From positions 1-26,324 of the IMG/VR virus record IMGVR_UViG_3300038629_000085: 26,324 nt of DNA; one strand, 5' to 3'. Each line of letters opens with the position of its first letter. Position 1 is the first letter of the stretch. Below the pieces are notes generated by a model that did no database searches, was not told where the DNA came from, and saw only the letters and a list, made by a program, of their open reading frames with translations. Made by a program: the position numbers and the translations under genes. This DNA comes from a virus. Below, piece after piece: positions 8,201-17,737 of the stretch.

Positions 8201-11200
8201 GCAGCTGAACTTACAGAGACAGAGATCATCGCTGGCGAAGATGTCGTTACACCGCAGATCACATGGGGTAAGGGCGAGACCTATGCTGAGGCTGACGCTG
8301 AATCCCTGACCATGAAAGATGATCGCACCTCTCGTGGTATTACCGCCAAACGCAAAGAGAAGGCAGCGACGTACAGGCACCGTGCTCAGCAGGGATTATT
8401 TCAACTGGACAGTGAGGCGGCTCTGCCACGTTATTGGCATCGAGTCAGAGGTCAGGTTGAACGTGGAGACAGCGTTGAAGTACTCACGCCTGATGGTGCG
8501 GTGCAGGGTGTAGTCACCAAGGTTACGAATAAGCGCGACCGACCACGGTTGACAGTCAATATTCAGGGTAAGGACTTCCTGTTCAACCCACGAAGTAATC
8601 ACCTGATTATTCCAAAGACAATGAGTCCTTCTGACCTCGCATGGATCACTGGTGATGCTGAGTACGCGCAACCCGATCGCGACACATTCCCGCAGGTGCT
8701 ATCTGATGTCCAGATTGGACACCTTGGTAAGGATGGAAACTGGTACGCAGACCTTGCTGATGACTTTGAATATGAGTCACCAACACCGTGGTGGCAGGAG
8801 ATGTACCCGCAACACAACTTCCATCCTCAAGTGCCGTTCATGCCAAAGGAGATGGAGGCATTACCATCTGAGATAGCGGTTGCTGAGACTGTTAAAGAAT
8901 CAATATCTGATGGCATGGGAAATATGCCTGAAGTTCATATTGTCAAGAGCATTAGCTGGCTGAAAAAGAATTACCCATCTGTGGTTGAGCAGATCAGGGA
9001 TGAGCTGGTTGCGTCCGGTGGTAGCGGGTCATTCAGTGGCGTGCGCGGCTACATGGATCACATCAATCCTGAGAATGGCGTATTTATTTTTCCAGCACAT
9101 ATTGGTGGCATTGTTGGTGGTGAAACCTACGAGCAAAACGTCTTGGAGACTGTTTATCACGAAGTGATTGGTCACTGGGGTGTTCGCGGTACTTTTGGTC
9201 ATGAAGCAGCTCTACGACCATTCATGAATGAAATCGTTGATGCCTTCCCTCGGTTATCTGATTTCTACTCAAGCACCCTCAGTTTGGATAAGAATAATCC
9301 AGAGCAGAAGCAGGTGCTCGGTGAAGAAATGGTTGCTTACCTTGCTGGTCAGGTTAAGGCCGGGAAGATTTCTTTTAATGACAAACAAAGAAACCTCTGG
9401 CAGCGCTTCATCGCATGGATAAAAGAATTCATGGTTCGCAGGAGGCTGGATAGATTTTCTCCTGTGAAAAAGATGGTCACCTTGCATGACAGTAAGGAGG
9501 TCTTCTGGAATGACGACCGGGTACAGGACTTACTGGCTCATTCGAGAAACTTTGTACGTCATGCCAACGGCATCAGCTGGACACCATTGAGTGAGTCTGT
9601 TGAGACCTTTATGCGTGACGGCGAGATGTTTCAAGCTGGCTTCATTACAGCAATGAAGACTGCAACATTTAAGCCCAGCAACCGAGAAAAGAATGAGCTG
9701 GCGAAGCGTTACGGTGGCAAGGAAAATGTACCTAGCGAAGTGCCGATGTTCCCTGATGACGCTAGTCCGAATGCATGGAAGCAGCTCATCATTAAGGCGC
9801 AGAAAGATAACTGGATGACTGGGCGAGAGATAGAGTTGTCCGGCCTCAGTGATAAAGCAAACTTCAGTCTGTTCCGTGATGGCACCTACGGCACGCTGGA
9901 GCGATACATGCGTCAGCTCAACAACGGTTTCATGATGCCAAGATGGTATCAAGGGATTGTTCCTGCTGATGTAGCAGCAGAGCTTGATGCAATTAATGAT
10001 GCGATAGAGAAGAACCATATCGAAGGTCCTCTCGCAGCTTCAGGGAGTCAGCGCGGAGAAACTGGTCTGGAATACGAGATAGTGGCTCGCCCATCAGTCA
10101 ATGAGGTCAGCGCCGAACTCATGCGTACTCGTATCGCAGAGATCATGTCGCAGAAAATGAACCCAAAGAAGACGCGACTGACGAAAGAATTAATGATGGC
10201 TCACATGCTGTCTGAGAATGCCTACCGAGTCTTTGTTGAGAAGCAGGGTGGTCATCCGGGCATTACTCTTACACAGGCACAAGAAAAGCTGTTCGGTACA
10301 TTAACAACTGAGGAAGTAGACGCTCTTACCAACGAACAGATGCAGATGGTTAAAGATGAGGTGAAGCGAACCAGAGATAAGGGCTATGACATTGGCTACG
10401 ATCGTGACACAGATCGCTGGTTGGATTGGGCGGCTCACACCACGGAATATTCAGAGTGGTCACCACAAGGTTCTCGAACAAATAGAGACTTTCGTGTCAC
10501 TCTAATCAAGAGTGAAGGTGCTGGTGGGGAGATGGGTTACACCGGACACTATGATCCAAATATCATGCACGTCAGGACTGGTGTTGCTGAGCTTCTTAAC
10601 TGGGATGGTATGCCAGAGCTTGAGTATCCGAACCCGGCTATGAAGGGTCAGATGTTATCACTCATCGAGCTTCAGTCTGATTGGTTACAGAAGCTGCGTA
10701 AGGGTTTCAGTAGTCGTGGCAGTAGGGATGAGGCAACTGAAAGTGCGCAAGAAAAACGCACTCTCCTTAACATGGTTGGCGATCAACTTGGTCGTGGAAT
10801 ATCTGAAGATGTATGGGCTGTTGTTGAGTCATCAATTATGCCGATCATTGACCTTACTGATGGCACAACTGGCAAGGAGAATGACAGCTCTCCATTATTC
10901 GCTGAGATGCAACAGCTTGCAGTCACTGATACTGGCAACTCTTGGGAGACCCTTTCTCCTGACCAGAAGCGTGAGGTCTGGAAGAAGTTCACCGTTCAGA
11001 AGTTCGACCTTATTCGTGAAAACTTCACTGTGGCAAGAAACAGACTTATAGAATACGCAGATAGTATGCCGAAGATAACCGATCTTGCCGGGTCAATGGA
11101 CGCTCGTGCTTTTCAGGCTCTTGATGCGTATGCCGCTAAAAGGGTATCGAACGCAATGCTACTGGAGTTCGAGCGACTCACAGATAGAATACAGAACAAC

Positions 11201-14200
11201 TTGCGTTACGCCGATACCCAAGTTGAAATGGAAGCATTTCGCGACATCATACAGCGCAATCATGGTAAGGCGTTTGATCGTTTGGCAAGCAATAGTGATT
11301 ACGATGAGGGGCTTCGGTTGCCAATGGCTGAGTATCTGCTCAGACCTATGCTTGAGATTACGTATGATGCGATCGGTGCTGATGAGACCAAAGTCGCAGA
11401 GCGTATGTCGGGGCTTAAGACTCGCGAGATGGCAACCGTTCGGGTTCCAAACACTGTGTTACTGGATTTGAATACTGCCATGACTGGCAGGTGGGACCCA
11501 GTTCATCTAATGAATGAGATGATGTCTGCCAGCCGTATTAGCAGGCACAGCGATATCGCTCCGGGTGGCTTGAGTCTTACGGCTGTAAGTGCTGGTGATG
11601 AGTTCGTTGATGTCAAAGTTGTTGGTAATAAAGCGGATGTCAGTAAGGCGCAGGATTTAATTCCCAAGCTGATTGAAACGTGGGTAGAAGACCATGGTGC
11701 TGAGAAAAGAAGCATCAACATACGGGAGAGAGCCAACCGCACCATCAGTCAGGATGTTGATGGCGACTACTCATTCAGTGAGCTGGAGAGCGAGTTTGAT
11801 CTTGAAGAAGAAGATACCTCTGGCGAGCAAACAGAAGCGATGCGTGACGAAGGAGTTGAGAGCTTCTATAGTTTTGAGGAAGATCAGCTGAGCGATATTG
11901 AGATGGAGCTTGTCAATTATGCCTTTGAGAATATGTCTGAGGGAGATTGGGATGAACAAGAACAGTATCACGAGGGTGTAAGTAGGCAGGGTGATACATA
12001 TCGTGGTGAAGTCGAAATTGACGCAGACGGTGATGTTGACAATGCCGATGCAGAGGACAACCTGAACGAAGCGAGGGATGAGTACCGTACTGATGTGCTG
12101 TTTCAGGATGATGACATCCGTCAGCAGGCATCTGATCAGCTCCGCGAGCAATGGGACGAGCGTGGAGAGACAGCCCTGATTAAAGGACAGTTGCCGATAG
12201 CATGGGATGAGGACGGTAACTCAATCAATTCCGTTGAAATTATGATACGGGCACAGGACCCCGGTGACGCTTACGATATGTATATCGATGGGTCAGAAGA
12301 GGACTATGAGTCCGACCTTGAAACAGCCAAAGAAAACCTATCTAATATCATCAAGGAATATTATCGCAACGAGAGTATTCGCCCACCACCCGGTGCATTC
12401 TTCGGTCCTTCCGATGAAGTTGTTGCTGAGCGTGAAGAGCAGACAGAAGACTCCAATCCTCCGAATTGGGATATCGTCAAAGGCAATATTTCAGAGAACC
12501 TATCCATGATGAGCGATCAAGCTCAGAAGATGGATAAGGTTTATGAAGAACTCGTGGTGCTTAATAAGCGACTTAGCTATGGTGAGATTCACAAAGAGAG
12601 TCCTGTAGGAAAAGATGAGCAGTGGAGACCGCTGGCGCTGAAGTACCTGATCTCTGATGCGGTTCGTCGTGGACTTGGTGGGGTGATGTGGAACAACGGA
12701 CTGTCATCGTCTACTCGTGGTGGCATGGGCCAGTCTGGCGTTAGATCGACAGAGCGAATCACATGGAGTAAGGAAAAGATTGGCATCCGTGGTGAGGAGC
12801 AAGAGGTCTATGTTATTCGCTATGCAGAGTCAGTTAAGCCAATGGTTGTTTCTCGAAACTCAATGATTCCTGTTCTTGGATCGGATGTAGCTCGCCTGAT
12901 TTACATGCAGGAAAACGGCAAGCTGGAAGTTCCTTCTGCTACCCCTACAGAAGTTGCTGAGGCTCCAAGCGCTCGTGACGGTTACATCGTTGCTGACACA
13001 GACACCGACACAAGGGCGATATATCGCAGAAGCACGAATGGATTCGTTGGATTTGCAAGCAGTGAAGAAGCCATTGATACGCTTATATCTAATGACAGAA
13101 TTCACAACCCGGATACGTCCACCATGGCTGGAGAGCAGGCAATGGATACAGCCGAGCCTCTTGGTGAGGTGGTGTCTAAGGGTGTGATTGATGAGGCTAT
13201 GGCTGGTGGAAAAATTCACGTCATGGTTGGCGATAGAACAAGATCGTACGCGGCAACTTTTTCACGTCCCAGACTTGCTGGAGCGAGGCAGTCTTACGAA
13301 GACATCACGGTTCGCATGTGGAATAAAGAACTGAAGAAGTATGGTGTTCACATTAGCGACACCTTCGTCAAAGCCAAGGACATGAATAAAGCGATGACTG
13401 AAGAAGGTCAGGCATCCATGAAGTCGCCTAAGCGGGACGCTCAGATCGCTGAAGAGCACGGTCGTTTGTATCTCGCTGAGGTTACTGGTGGTATGCATAA
13501 CTGGGTGGTCATGAGTGAAAAGAAAGGACCAGTCGTTAATGACGTGTTCACTGACCGTGATTTTGCACAAACCAGACTGACTAATTACATTGAAGAAAAC
13601 TTTGGCAGTGATGCCGAAGGTGTGCAGGTCATGTACTTCCCTATCAATGAAAAGATGCGGGAAGAGTTTAGTGGTCCGGTTGCTCCATTCCATTACGATC
13701 CAACTCAAGACCCAGCCATGAAGTCTGCTGCCGAGAAGATTGGCTATAAGAAGAAGCCCTTAAGGGAGCGCTTCAATGAGTGGCGTATGGGCGCTCGTGC
13801 CGAAGCTACGCAGGGCGCACTTGATCAATTCCATGGACTGAAGAAAGCACTTAATGAGGCTGGTCAGAGTGATGGTGCGTACATCAGCGCTCGACTAACA
13901 ACCTCTCTCGAATCCATGATGAAGGCTGTTCTAAATTACGGTCACCCAGTATGGAAGGACGGTATTGTTCAGAACGAAGGTAAGGGCTTACTCGACATCT
14001 TCCAGCCGATCCTGAATGATCCTGACACGTGGGGTCTGTACATGGCTGGCAAGCGTGCCAAGGGTCTTATGATGGAAGGCTATGCCTCACTCGAACCAGA
14101 GATGAGAGCAAAGATTGATGCTGCCGCGAAACAGTTTGGCACTGGGCCTGATAGCGTGTTCGAGGTGCTGGTGAAGTATCAGGCTATGGAGCTTTACGAT

Positions 14201-17020
14201 CATGTTGAAGTTCAGGCAGGTGACCTGACCAATAGTGAGCGAGCTTCGCTGTCGAAGATTGAGAGTAAGTTCTGGGCTGACTTCCTACCACATACCAAGC
14301 GCGACATGCAGCCGAAGAAAGGTAGCACAACGAAGGCACCGGGTGGACGCTGGCAGATATTCGACTGGCGCGTACCGAGCCAACGAAACACGCAGAAGAA
14401 CATCGACTCCAAGTACAGGATGGCGACTAAGGCGCTCATGGGTCGTGGCTATAAAGTTAAGAGCGAAGCAGACGCACGCAAGATCGTGGACAGGCTTACC
14501 GATTTGGCACTGACGAAACAGCAGCAGTCGAACGCTATGCGTGAGGTTCGGGTGCAGTCCAGTAAGGCAGCAGCGGCAGTAATTAGTAACGGTCGCGAGC
14601 ATCTGTTTGAGGCACCAGAGATCAAGTCGATGGCTGCTCTGGGTGATAAGTTCCAGCACTTCAAGCGCGTTGCAAAAGACTATGCAGCGTTCAACAAGAA
14701 GATGCTCGACTTCGCGGTTGAGTCTGGGATTATCGATCCAGAGGGAAGGTCTTTATGGGAGAACGCTGACTACGTACCGTTCTACCGGGTAGATGATAAT
14801 AGACTCTCTGGCTCTGGTATGTCACCTACCGCTGGCATCGCAAATCAACGGTCTCCAATCAGAAGATTACGTGGCGCTGATAACAGGATGGGCGACATCA
14901 TGGGCAACATCATGATGAACATGACCAAGCTGGTTGATGCATCTGTAAAGAATAATGCTGCGGTAGAGTCGGTTGATGCACTTCGCGGCTCAGGAATTAT
15001 CTCCAAGAAACCGATGGAGTGGAAACCTGAAATGATACCCATGAGCCAGATGAAGAAAGTGCTGATCGACAAAGGTGTAATTGTTGCAGAGGATAAAGAG
15101 GGCATCCACCTCAGTGACATCCCTGAAGAAGCGCTGACTGGAATGCAGAAGATGTTCGCCATGAAGGCACCGGAAGGTGATGGCGTTATCAGCATCATGC
15201 GAGATGGCAAGAGAGAGTATTACTACACTGACGACATGCTGCTGTATCGATCAATGGCTTCAATAAACAAGAAGCACTTCGGTGCATGGATGGCATTATT
15301 CAGTGCGCCGAAGCGGCTGCTGACTACGATGATAACGATTGATCCTGCGTTCATGATTTCCAACTTTATTCGTGACACAGGGTCTGCCTTTGTTATCGGT
15401 AGGGACAAGGGCAACCTCCCTGTACTGTCAGCTATCAAGGGATTCAATCAGGCGCTACTGGAAGACGAAACCATGCGTACCTTGGTGGGTGCTGGTTCCG
15501 CATTTGAGAACGGCTACATCACTGCTGGTGATCCGCGTAAGACAAAGAAAATGCTTAAGGCTGCAATGAAGAAGCGTAGCTTTGTGAACTCAGTCCTTGA
15601 CTCTCCATTCAAACTGGGAAGGGCATGGTTGCACCTCGGTTCGTCCATTGAAAACTCAAACCGTATAGCGGTATATAACGCTGCGATTGCGGCAGGCAAA
15701 TCGAAGAAGCAAGCCGTGTTTGAAGCGAAAGACCTAATGGATTTCTCCATGGGTGGCGATTACCCAACCGTAAGGTTCCTAATACAAAGCGTTCCATTTA
15801 TGAACGCTCGTGCACAGGGCACCTATCGTCTTGGTCGGGGCATGAATGAGAACCCGAAGAGCTTCTCCATGAAGGGGATGCTGGTTGGGTTGGCTGGCAT
15901 GGCTCTGTATCTTTCCTTCAAGGATGATCCGCGTTACGAAGCTCTGGAGATATGGGATAAGCAGGCTTACTTTCATTGGTGGATTGGTGACGTTCATTAT
16001 CGTTTGCCAAAACCGTTTGAGGTTGGTGCTATCTTCAACACCATTCCTGAGATGTTTGTTGCTTACGCTTACAACAAAGAGACTGATGATGGTAAGACCT
16101 TGATGAAAGAGTTCGGGCACATGATTGCTCAGACCTTCTCGATGAGTCCAGTACCGCAGACGATTGCACCGCTTCGTGAGATGAACAACAACTGGAATTA
16201 CTTCACGAAACGACCGATCGTCAGTTACTACGAAGAGAAGCGATTACCTCCTGACCAGTACAGAACCAGAACCAGTCCAACATTTATTGAGTTGGCGAAG
16301 CGTCTGCCCTCTGGTCTGGATACAGTCAGTGGCAAGATTCGGTCACCACTGCATCTTCAGAACCTGTATGCCGGGTATACCGGAACCATCGGTCGATACA
16401 TGCTTCAGGGTGCTGACTGGATTACTGAGCGAGCGCTTGATTATCCACTGCCTCCGTCACCAGAGATACAGGATTATGCTGTGCTCGGCAGGTTCATGCG
16501 CGGAGATAACCCACCTCGTAGAACCAAGTACGAGACCGAGGTCTATAAGCTGTTGGAGAAGACGACAATGATTCAGGGGTCGCTCAGCTTCCACGAGAAG
16601 AGCGGCAACGTCGATGAGTACCTTTCCACCAACGAAGAGTACCTGCCGTACATCCAAGCGGCTGAGGCACTGAACACTGTTCGCGAGAATATTCAGGAAG
16701 TAAATAAAGCCATCATGGCGATCACCAAAGACCCTGAGAAAGATCGGGACCTTAAGCAAAAGGAGATCGATGAGCTTGAAGAGACTCGAAACTTCTTATT
16801 CAAAGAAGGCTGGAAGCTCCGACCGGGCGGCGAATACAATCCCAAGGTCGAGCCAGTTACTGAGAACCAGATCATGGACCTTATCGATAACTGGGGAGTC
16901 GATACTTCTGTTGCGTCACGCATAAAGAAAGATGCTCCTGACACTCATGGGTTGCTGGAGATGGTCAACAACGATATGTCTAAAAACAACCTCACTTCAC
17001 TCGCTAGGGTTAATAAATAA
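5264..17020 (+). CDS. Giant polyvalent virion protein (GGDEF, zincin, LPD38-like), 3918 aa
   Basis: A single unbroken frame from GTG 5264 with only a weak ribosome site; no frameshift. Order by residue: 1-160 low complexity; 420-640 Gly/Ala-rich apolar segments (EGGQEVMEML nearby) fit for membrane passage; 700-830 coiled coil; 875-1000 GGDEF domain with D879-NLTG-NRR, D919/D921, NDN...HSSGD and GGDEF at 958-962, and no RxxD inhibitory site; about 1065-1110 a small beta-barrel-like segment; about 1215-1400 zincin with H1299-E1300-x-x-x-H1303 followed by GWGVR-like context and E1354/E1355 as possible third ligand. The IELQSDW motif at 1801-1807 and LKYLISDAVRRG at 2457-2468 are the two halves of one polyvalent domain, separated by about 650 residues including a very acidic part (2170-2356). 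After 2830 it is helical, with LPD38-like TIDPAFMISNFIRD (D3360) and ENSNRIAVYNAAIAAGKS (3463 onward), and an apolar segment near 3540. Such proteins are packaged and ejected with the DNA; the role of each module here is inference. Confidence 0.85.
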   Translation: MSVSREQIERALESAKQDNNQSAVSELQGMLESQPAVPAGYQPGALSTEVGGIDAPPLSQPTATESDIDSSLQARLNPEPAQPKPMMNDRERGMAQETYDADMELVKSGAAKPTQDQLDEFMGAKMGNTPWTDPLGRQVVVDQKTGKARWSALSPDQMEESLRRKDRGSTTKATAGAIGYGATRVGGALLGTAEAEISQNNAFQQFLLTGDKSLPKSEQDRIMGLAREKYGDDVDPGSIPAGQVKKWIDMNPENDLAFRNIAGDEWWEERKEFAARLGNRISSVVPRMPVNLFGADDPIGALTGQDAYEGIDYTGKREPSFPGASEMMQSWESDADKGTGIYEGVILPLVKRETGKSPALHAEEFSEGFIDKYYDEEQLAEREMPIFSGDVEINSLGDILNSDLYTDPNSKLMNPEALFLMFMENAPELGVSFAVTRGAGAAGARVGARGAYGQTVERMNKARETAAGRSGMLAGGATEGVLVQTHVENETRKILDQIPIEQWESNESFLAMVEAGLTPEGAKQVLTQEKASKAGTSAAVVTMLSGAPMNRLMARSAAGELMQKNVAARRTVGALGEPLTEGGQEVMEMLQTEAAVRPIDPDNPIFADPNRYYEAFGGGALISTPFGISGVMQPGAPVGIDKADLAAIRSTSNYMKATNERFKYETMLSDPEHIADTSPNERLAELNKLEKLQLVESESILKAEPSMRKFLQKQNTRTAEAELKMLNRLVMRANAMKNDIAVARSKRTTAMEMRDAEREVMTDRAELQKKVNDQVIKLEDIQSLTAAIESVQELGSVSPEQEQSLIKEGYARRSKEGQLVILPKGRRATKELNRQARGLQDRLEKGFTGDERRQGENLLKRDLVDSAGPVERESMLYQDNLTGAQNRRAFNERQEHIDVREGDEKIERVGAAPAIAAVDVDSLAWVNDNMTHSSGDRLLVAVSDALSKQKGVEVFRLGGDEFAVTAASQEALETAMQAAAAELTETEIIAGEDVVTPQITWGKGETYAEADAESLTMKDDRTSRGITAKRKEKAATYRHRAQQGLFQLDSEAALPRYWHRVRGQVERGDSVEVLTPDGAVQGVVTKVTNKRDRPRLTVNIQGKDFLFNPRSNHLIIPKTMSPSDLAWITGDAEYAQPDRDTFPQVLSDVQIGHLGKDGNWYADLADDFEYESPTPWWQEMYPQHNFHPQVPFMPKEMEALPSEIAVAETVKESISDGMGNMPEVHIVKSISWLKKNYPSVVEQIRDELVASGGSGSFSGVRGYMDHINPENGVFIFPAHIGGIVGGETYEQNVLETVYHEVIGHWGVRGTFGHEAALRPFMNEIVDAFPRLSDFYSSTLSLDKNNPEQKQVLGEEMVAYLAGQVKAGKISFNDKQRNLWQRFIAWIKEFMVRRRLDRFSPVKKMVTLHDSKEVFWNDDRVQDLLAHSRNFVRHANGISWTPLSESVETFMRDGEMFQAGFITAMKTATFKPSNREKNELAKRYGGKENVPSEVPMFPDDASPNAWKQLIIKAQKDNWMTGREIELSGLSDKANFSLFRDGTYGTLERYMRQLNNGFMMPRWYQGIVPADVAAELDAINDAIEKNHIEGPLAASGSQRGETGLEYEIVARPSVNEVSAELMRTRIAEIMSQKMNPKKTRLTKELMMAHMLSENAYRVFVEKQGGHPGITLTQAQEKLFGTLTTEEVDALTNEQMQMVKDEVKRTRDKGYDIGYDRDTDRWLDWAAHTTEYSEWSPQGSRTNRDFRVTLIKSEGAGGEMGYTGHYDPNIMHVRTGVAELLNWDGMPELEYPNPAMKGQMLSLIELQSDWLQKLRKGFSSRGSRDEATESAQEKRTLLNMVGDQLGRGISEDVWAVVESSIMPIIDLTDGTTGKENDSSPLFAEMQQLAVTDTGNSWETLSPDQKREVWKKFTVQKFDLIRENFTVARNRLIEYADSMPKITDLAGSMDARAFQALDAYAAKRVSNAMLLEFERLTDRIQNNLRYADTQVEMEAFRDIIQRNHGKAFDRLASNSDYDEGLRLPMAEYLLRPMLEITYDAIGADETKVAERMSGLKTREMATVRVPNTVLLDLNTAMTGRWDPVHLMNEMMSASRISRHSDIAPGGLSLTAVSAGDEFVDVKVVGNKADVSKAQDLIPKLIETWVEDHGAEKRSINIRERANRTISQDVDGDYSFSELESEFDLEEEDTSGEQTEAMRDEGVESFYSFEEDQLSDIEMELVNYAFENMSEGDWDEQEQYHEGVSRQGDTYRGEVEIDADGDVDNADAEDNLNEARDEYRTDVLFQDDDIRQQASDQLREQWDERGETALIKGQLPIAWDEDGNSINSVEIMIRAQDPGDAYDMYIDGSEEDYESDLETAKENLSNIIKEYYRNESIRPPPGAFFGPSDEVVAEREEQTEDSNPPNWDIVKGNISENLSMMSDQAQKMDKVYEELVVLNKRLSYGEIHKESPVGKDEQWRPLALKYLISDAVRRGLGGVMWNNGLSSSTRGGMGQSGVRSTERITWSKEKIGIRGEEQEVYVIRYAESVKPMVVSRNSMIPVLGSDVARLIYMQENGKLEVPSATPTEVAEAPSARDGYIVADTDTDTRAIYRRSTNGFVGFASSEEAIDTLISNDRIHNPDTSTMAGEQAMDTAEPLGEVVSKGVIDEAMAGGKIHVMVGDRTRSYAATFSRPRLAGARQSYEDITVRMWNKELKKYGVHISDTFVKAKDMNKAMTEEGQASMKSPKRDAQIAEEHGRLYLAEVTGGMHNWVVMSEKKGPVVNDVFTDRDFAQTRLTNYIEENFGSDAEGVQVMYFPINEKMREEFSGPVAPFHYDPTQDPAMKSAAEKIGYKKKPLRERFNEWRMGARAEATQGALDQFHGLKKALNEAGQSDGAYISARLTTSLESMMKAVLNYGHPVWKDGIVQNEGKGLLDIFQPILNDPDTWGLYMAGKRAKGLMMEGYASLEPEMRAKIDAAAKQFGTGPDSVFEVLVKYQAMELYDHVEVQAGDLTNSERASLSKIESKFWADFLPHTKRDMQPKKGSTTKAPGGRWQIFDWRVPSQRNTQKNIDSKYRMATKALMGRGYKVKSEADARKIVDRLTDLALTKQQQSNAMREVRVQSSKAAAAVISNGREHLFEAPEIKSMAALGDKFQHFKRVAKDYAAFNKKMLDFAVESGIIDPEGRSLWENADYVPFYRVDDNRLSGSGMSPTAGIANQRSPIRRLRGADNRMGDIMGNIMMNMTKLVDASVKNNAAVESVDALRGSGIISKKPMEWKPEMIPMSQMKKVLIDKGVIVAEDKEGIHLSDIPEEALTGMQKMFAMKAPEGDGVISIMRDGKREYYYTDDMLLYRSMASINKKHFGAWMALFSAPKRLLTTMITIDPAFMISNFIRDTGSAFVIGRDKGNLPVLSAIKGFNQALLEDETMRTLVGAGSAFENGYITAGDPRKTKKMLKAAMKKRSFVNSVLDSPFKLGRAWLHLGSSIENSNRIAVYNAAIAAGKSKKQAVFEAKDLMDFSMGGDYPTVRFLIQSVPFMNARAQGTYRLGRGMNENPKSFSMKGMLVGLAGMALYLSFKDDPRYEALEIWDKQAYFHWWIGDVHYRLPKPFEVGAIFNTIPEMFVAYAYNKETDDGKTLMKEFGHMIAQTFSMSPVPQTIAPLREMNNNWNYFTKRPIVSYYEEKRLPPDQYRTRTSPTFIELAKRLPSGLDTVSGKIRSPLHLQNLYAGYTGTIGRYMLQGADWITERALDYPLPPSPEIQDYAVLGRFMRGDNPPRRTKYETEVYKLLEKTTMIQGSLSFHEKSGNVDEYLSTNEEYLPYIQAAEALNTVRENIQEVNKAIMAITKDPEKDRDLKQKEIDELEETRNFLFKEGWKLRPGGEYNPKVEPVTENQIMDLIDNWGVDTSVASRIKKDAPDTHGLLEMVNNDMSKNNLTSLARVNK

Positions 17021-17460
17021 TGCCGTCATTCGGAACAACATCACGCGCTCAGTTGGACACCTGTCGTTCTGAGATCATCGAGACGCTGGAGATCGTCGTC
17101 ATTGAGTACGACATCAAAGTGCTCGAAGGAGTGCGCTCGTGGGACAGGCAGGCACAGCTGCTTGATGAGGGTCGCACAAAGGTTGGACCCGGAGGGTCGG
17201 ACCACAACCCACCAAAGCTGCCTGATGGAACTGAAGACCCGGACTGGAAGTCGAACGCAGTGGACGTAGCGCCGTACCCGATTGACTGGAAGGATGCACG
17301 TCGCTTCATATACATGGCTGGCATGATCATCGGTGTCGGTCGCACGCTTGGCTACGACTTCGGTTGGGGTGGCAACTGGGATGAAGATCAGATTATCCTT
17401 GATGATCAGAACTTCGATGACCTGCCGCATTTCTGGTACAAGGGGTTGCTCAATGAATAA
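17020..17460 (+). CDS. Endolysin, M15-family peptidase
   Basis: The ATG overlaps the giant gene's stop (TAATG). The 146-aa protein fits the phage M15 (VanY / L-alanyl-D-glutamate peptidase-like) endolysins that cut peptide bonds in peptidoglycan. Expected zinc ligands are H62 (in GGSDHN), D82 (in AVDVAPYP) and H137 (in DLPHFW), with D134 as likely catalytic acid; FGWGGNWD (114-121) is also typical. RSWDRQAQLLDEGRT (39-53) is the usual upstream helix. There is no signal peptide, so export through the following holin is expected. It heads the lysis cassette, and its last 8 bases overlap the holin gene. Confidence 0.92.
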   Translation: MPSFGTTSRAQLDTCRSEIIETLEIVVIEYDIKVLEGVRSWDRQAQLLDEGRTKVGPGGSDHNPPKLPDGTEDPDWKSNAVDVAPYPIDWKDARRFIYMAGMIIGVGRTLGYDFGWGGNWDEDQIILDDQNFDDLPHFWYKGLLNE

Positions 17461-17737
17461 GTGGGATCGAGGTGCAGTTTTACTGAATGCCTATCGGGTG
17501 TTTCCGAGAATCTGGTTAGGCACGTACTACCTGTTTTTCGTGTACGCATGGTTCTTTATTGTGAAGTGGTTCATCAGCTTCGATTGGAACCAGCTGCCTG
17601 ATGATCAGATCGTAGGGTCGGTGGCGGCTGCTGCAATCGCTGGCTTTCCAGCAATCATCCTTGGTATCTTATCCAAAATACTGAAAGACCTGACGCAGAG
17701 TTACTGGAACGGAACGCCAAAGGTAGCAGATCAATGA
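17453..17737 (+). CDS. Putative holin, 94 aa, two membrane segments
   Basis: The ATG at 17453 overlaps the endolysin stop and has AAGGGG at 17440-17445 before it; an upstream in-frame start at 17333 would lie within the endolysin gene and is unlikely. Residues about 20-42 (WLGTYYLFFVYAWFFIVKWF) and 55-75 (VGSVAAAAIAGFPAIILGIL) are membrane helices, the second small and Gly/Ala-rich, with a charged N-terminus (MNKWDRG) and a basic C-terminus. Size, two helices and place just after the endolysin fit a class II holin, which forms the membrane lesion that releases the endolysin. The call is from topology and context, since no named family is clear. Confidence 0.75.
   Translation: MNKWDRGAVLLNAYRVFPRIWLGTYYLFFVYAWFFIVKWFISFDWNQLPDDQIVGSVAAAAIAGFPAIILGILSKILKDLTQSYWNGTPKVADQ

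Noticed and set aside
9530-10018. 162-codon minus-strand frame within the giant gene
   Set aside because: It lies wholly inside an unbroken gene with clear domains, has no ribosome site or neighbours on that strand, and its composition (many Cys, Ser, Leu) is that of a shadow frame.
5264-17020. N4-like virion RNA polymerase
   Set aside because: The size is similar (over 3500 aa), but no single-subunit RNA polymerase motifs are visible; the motifs found are GGDEF, zincin and LPD-type.
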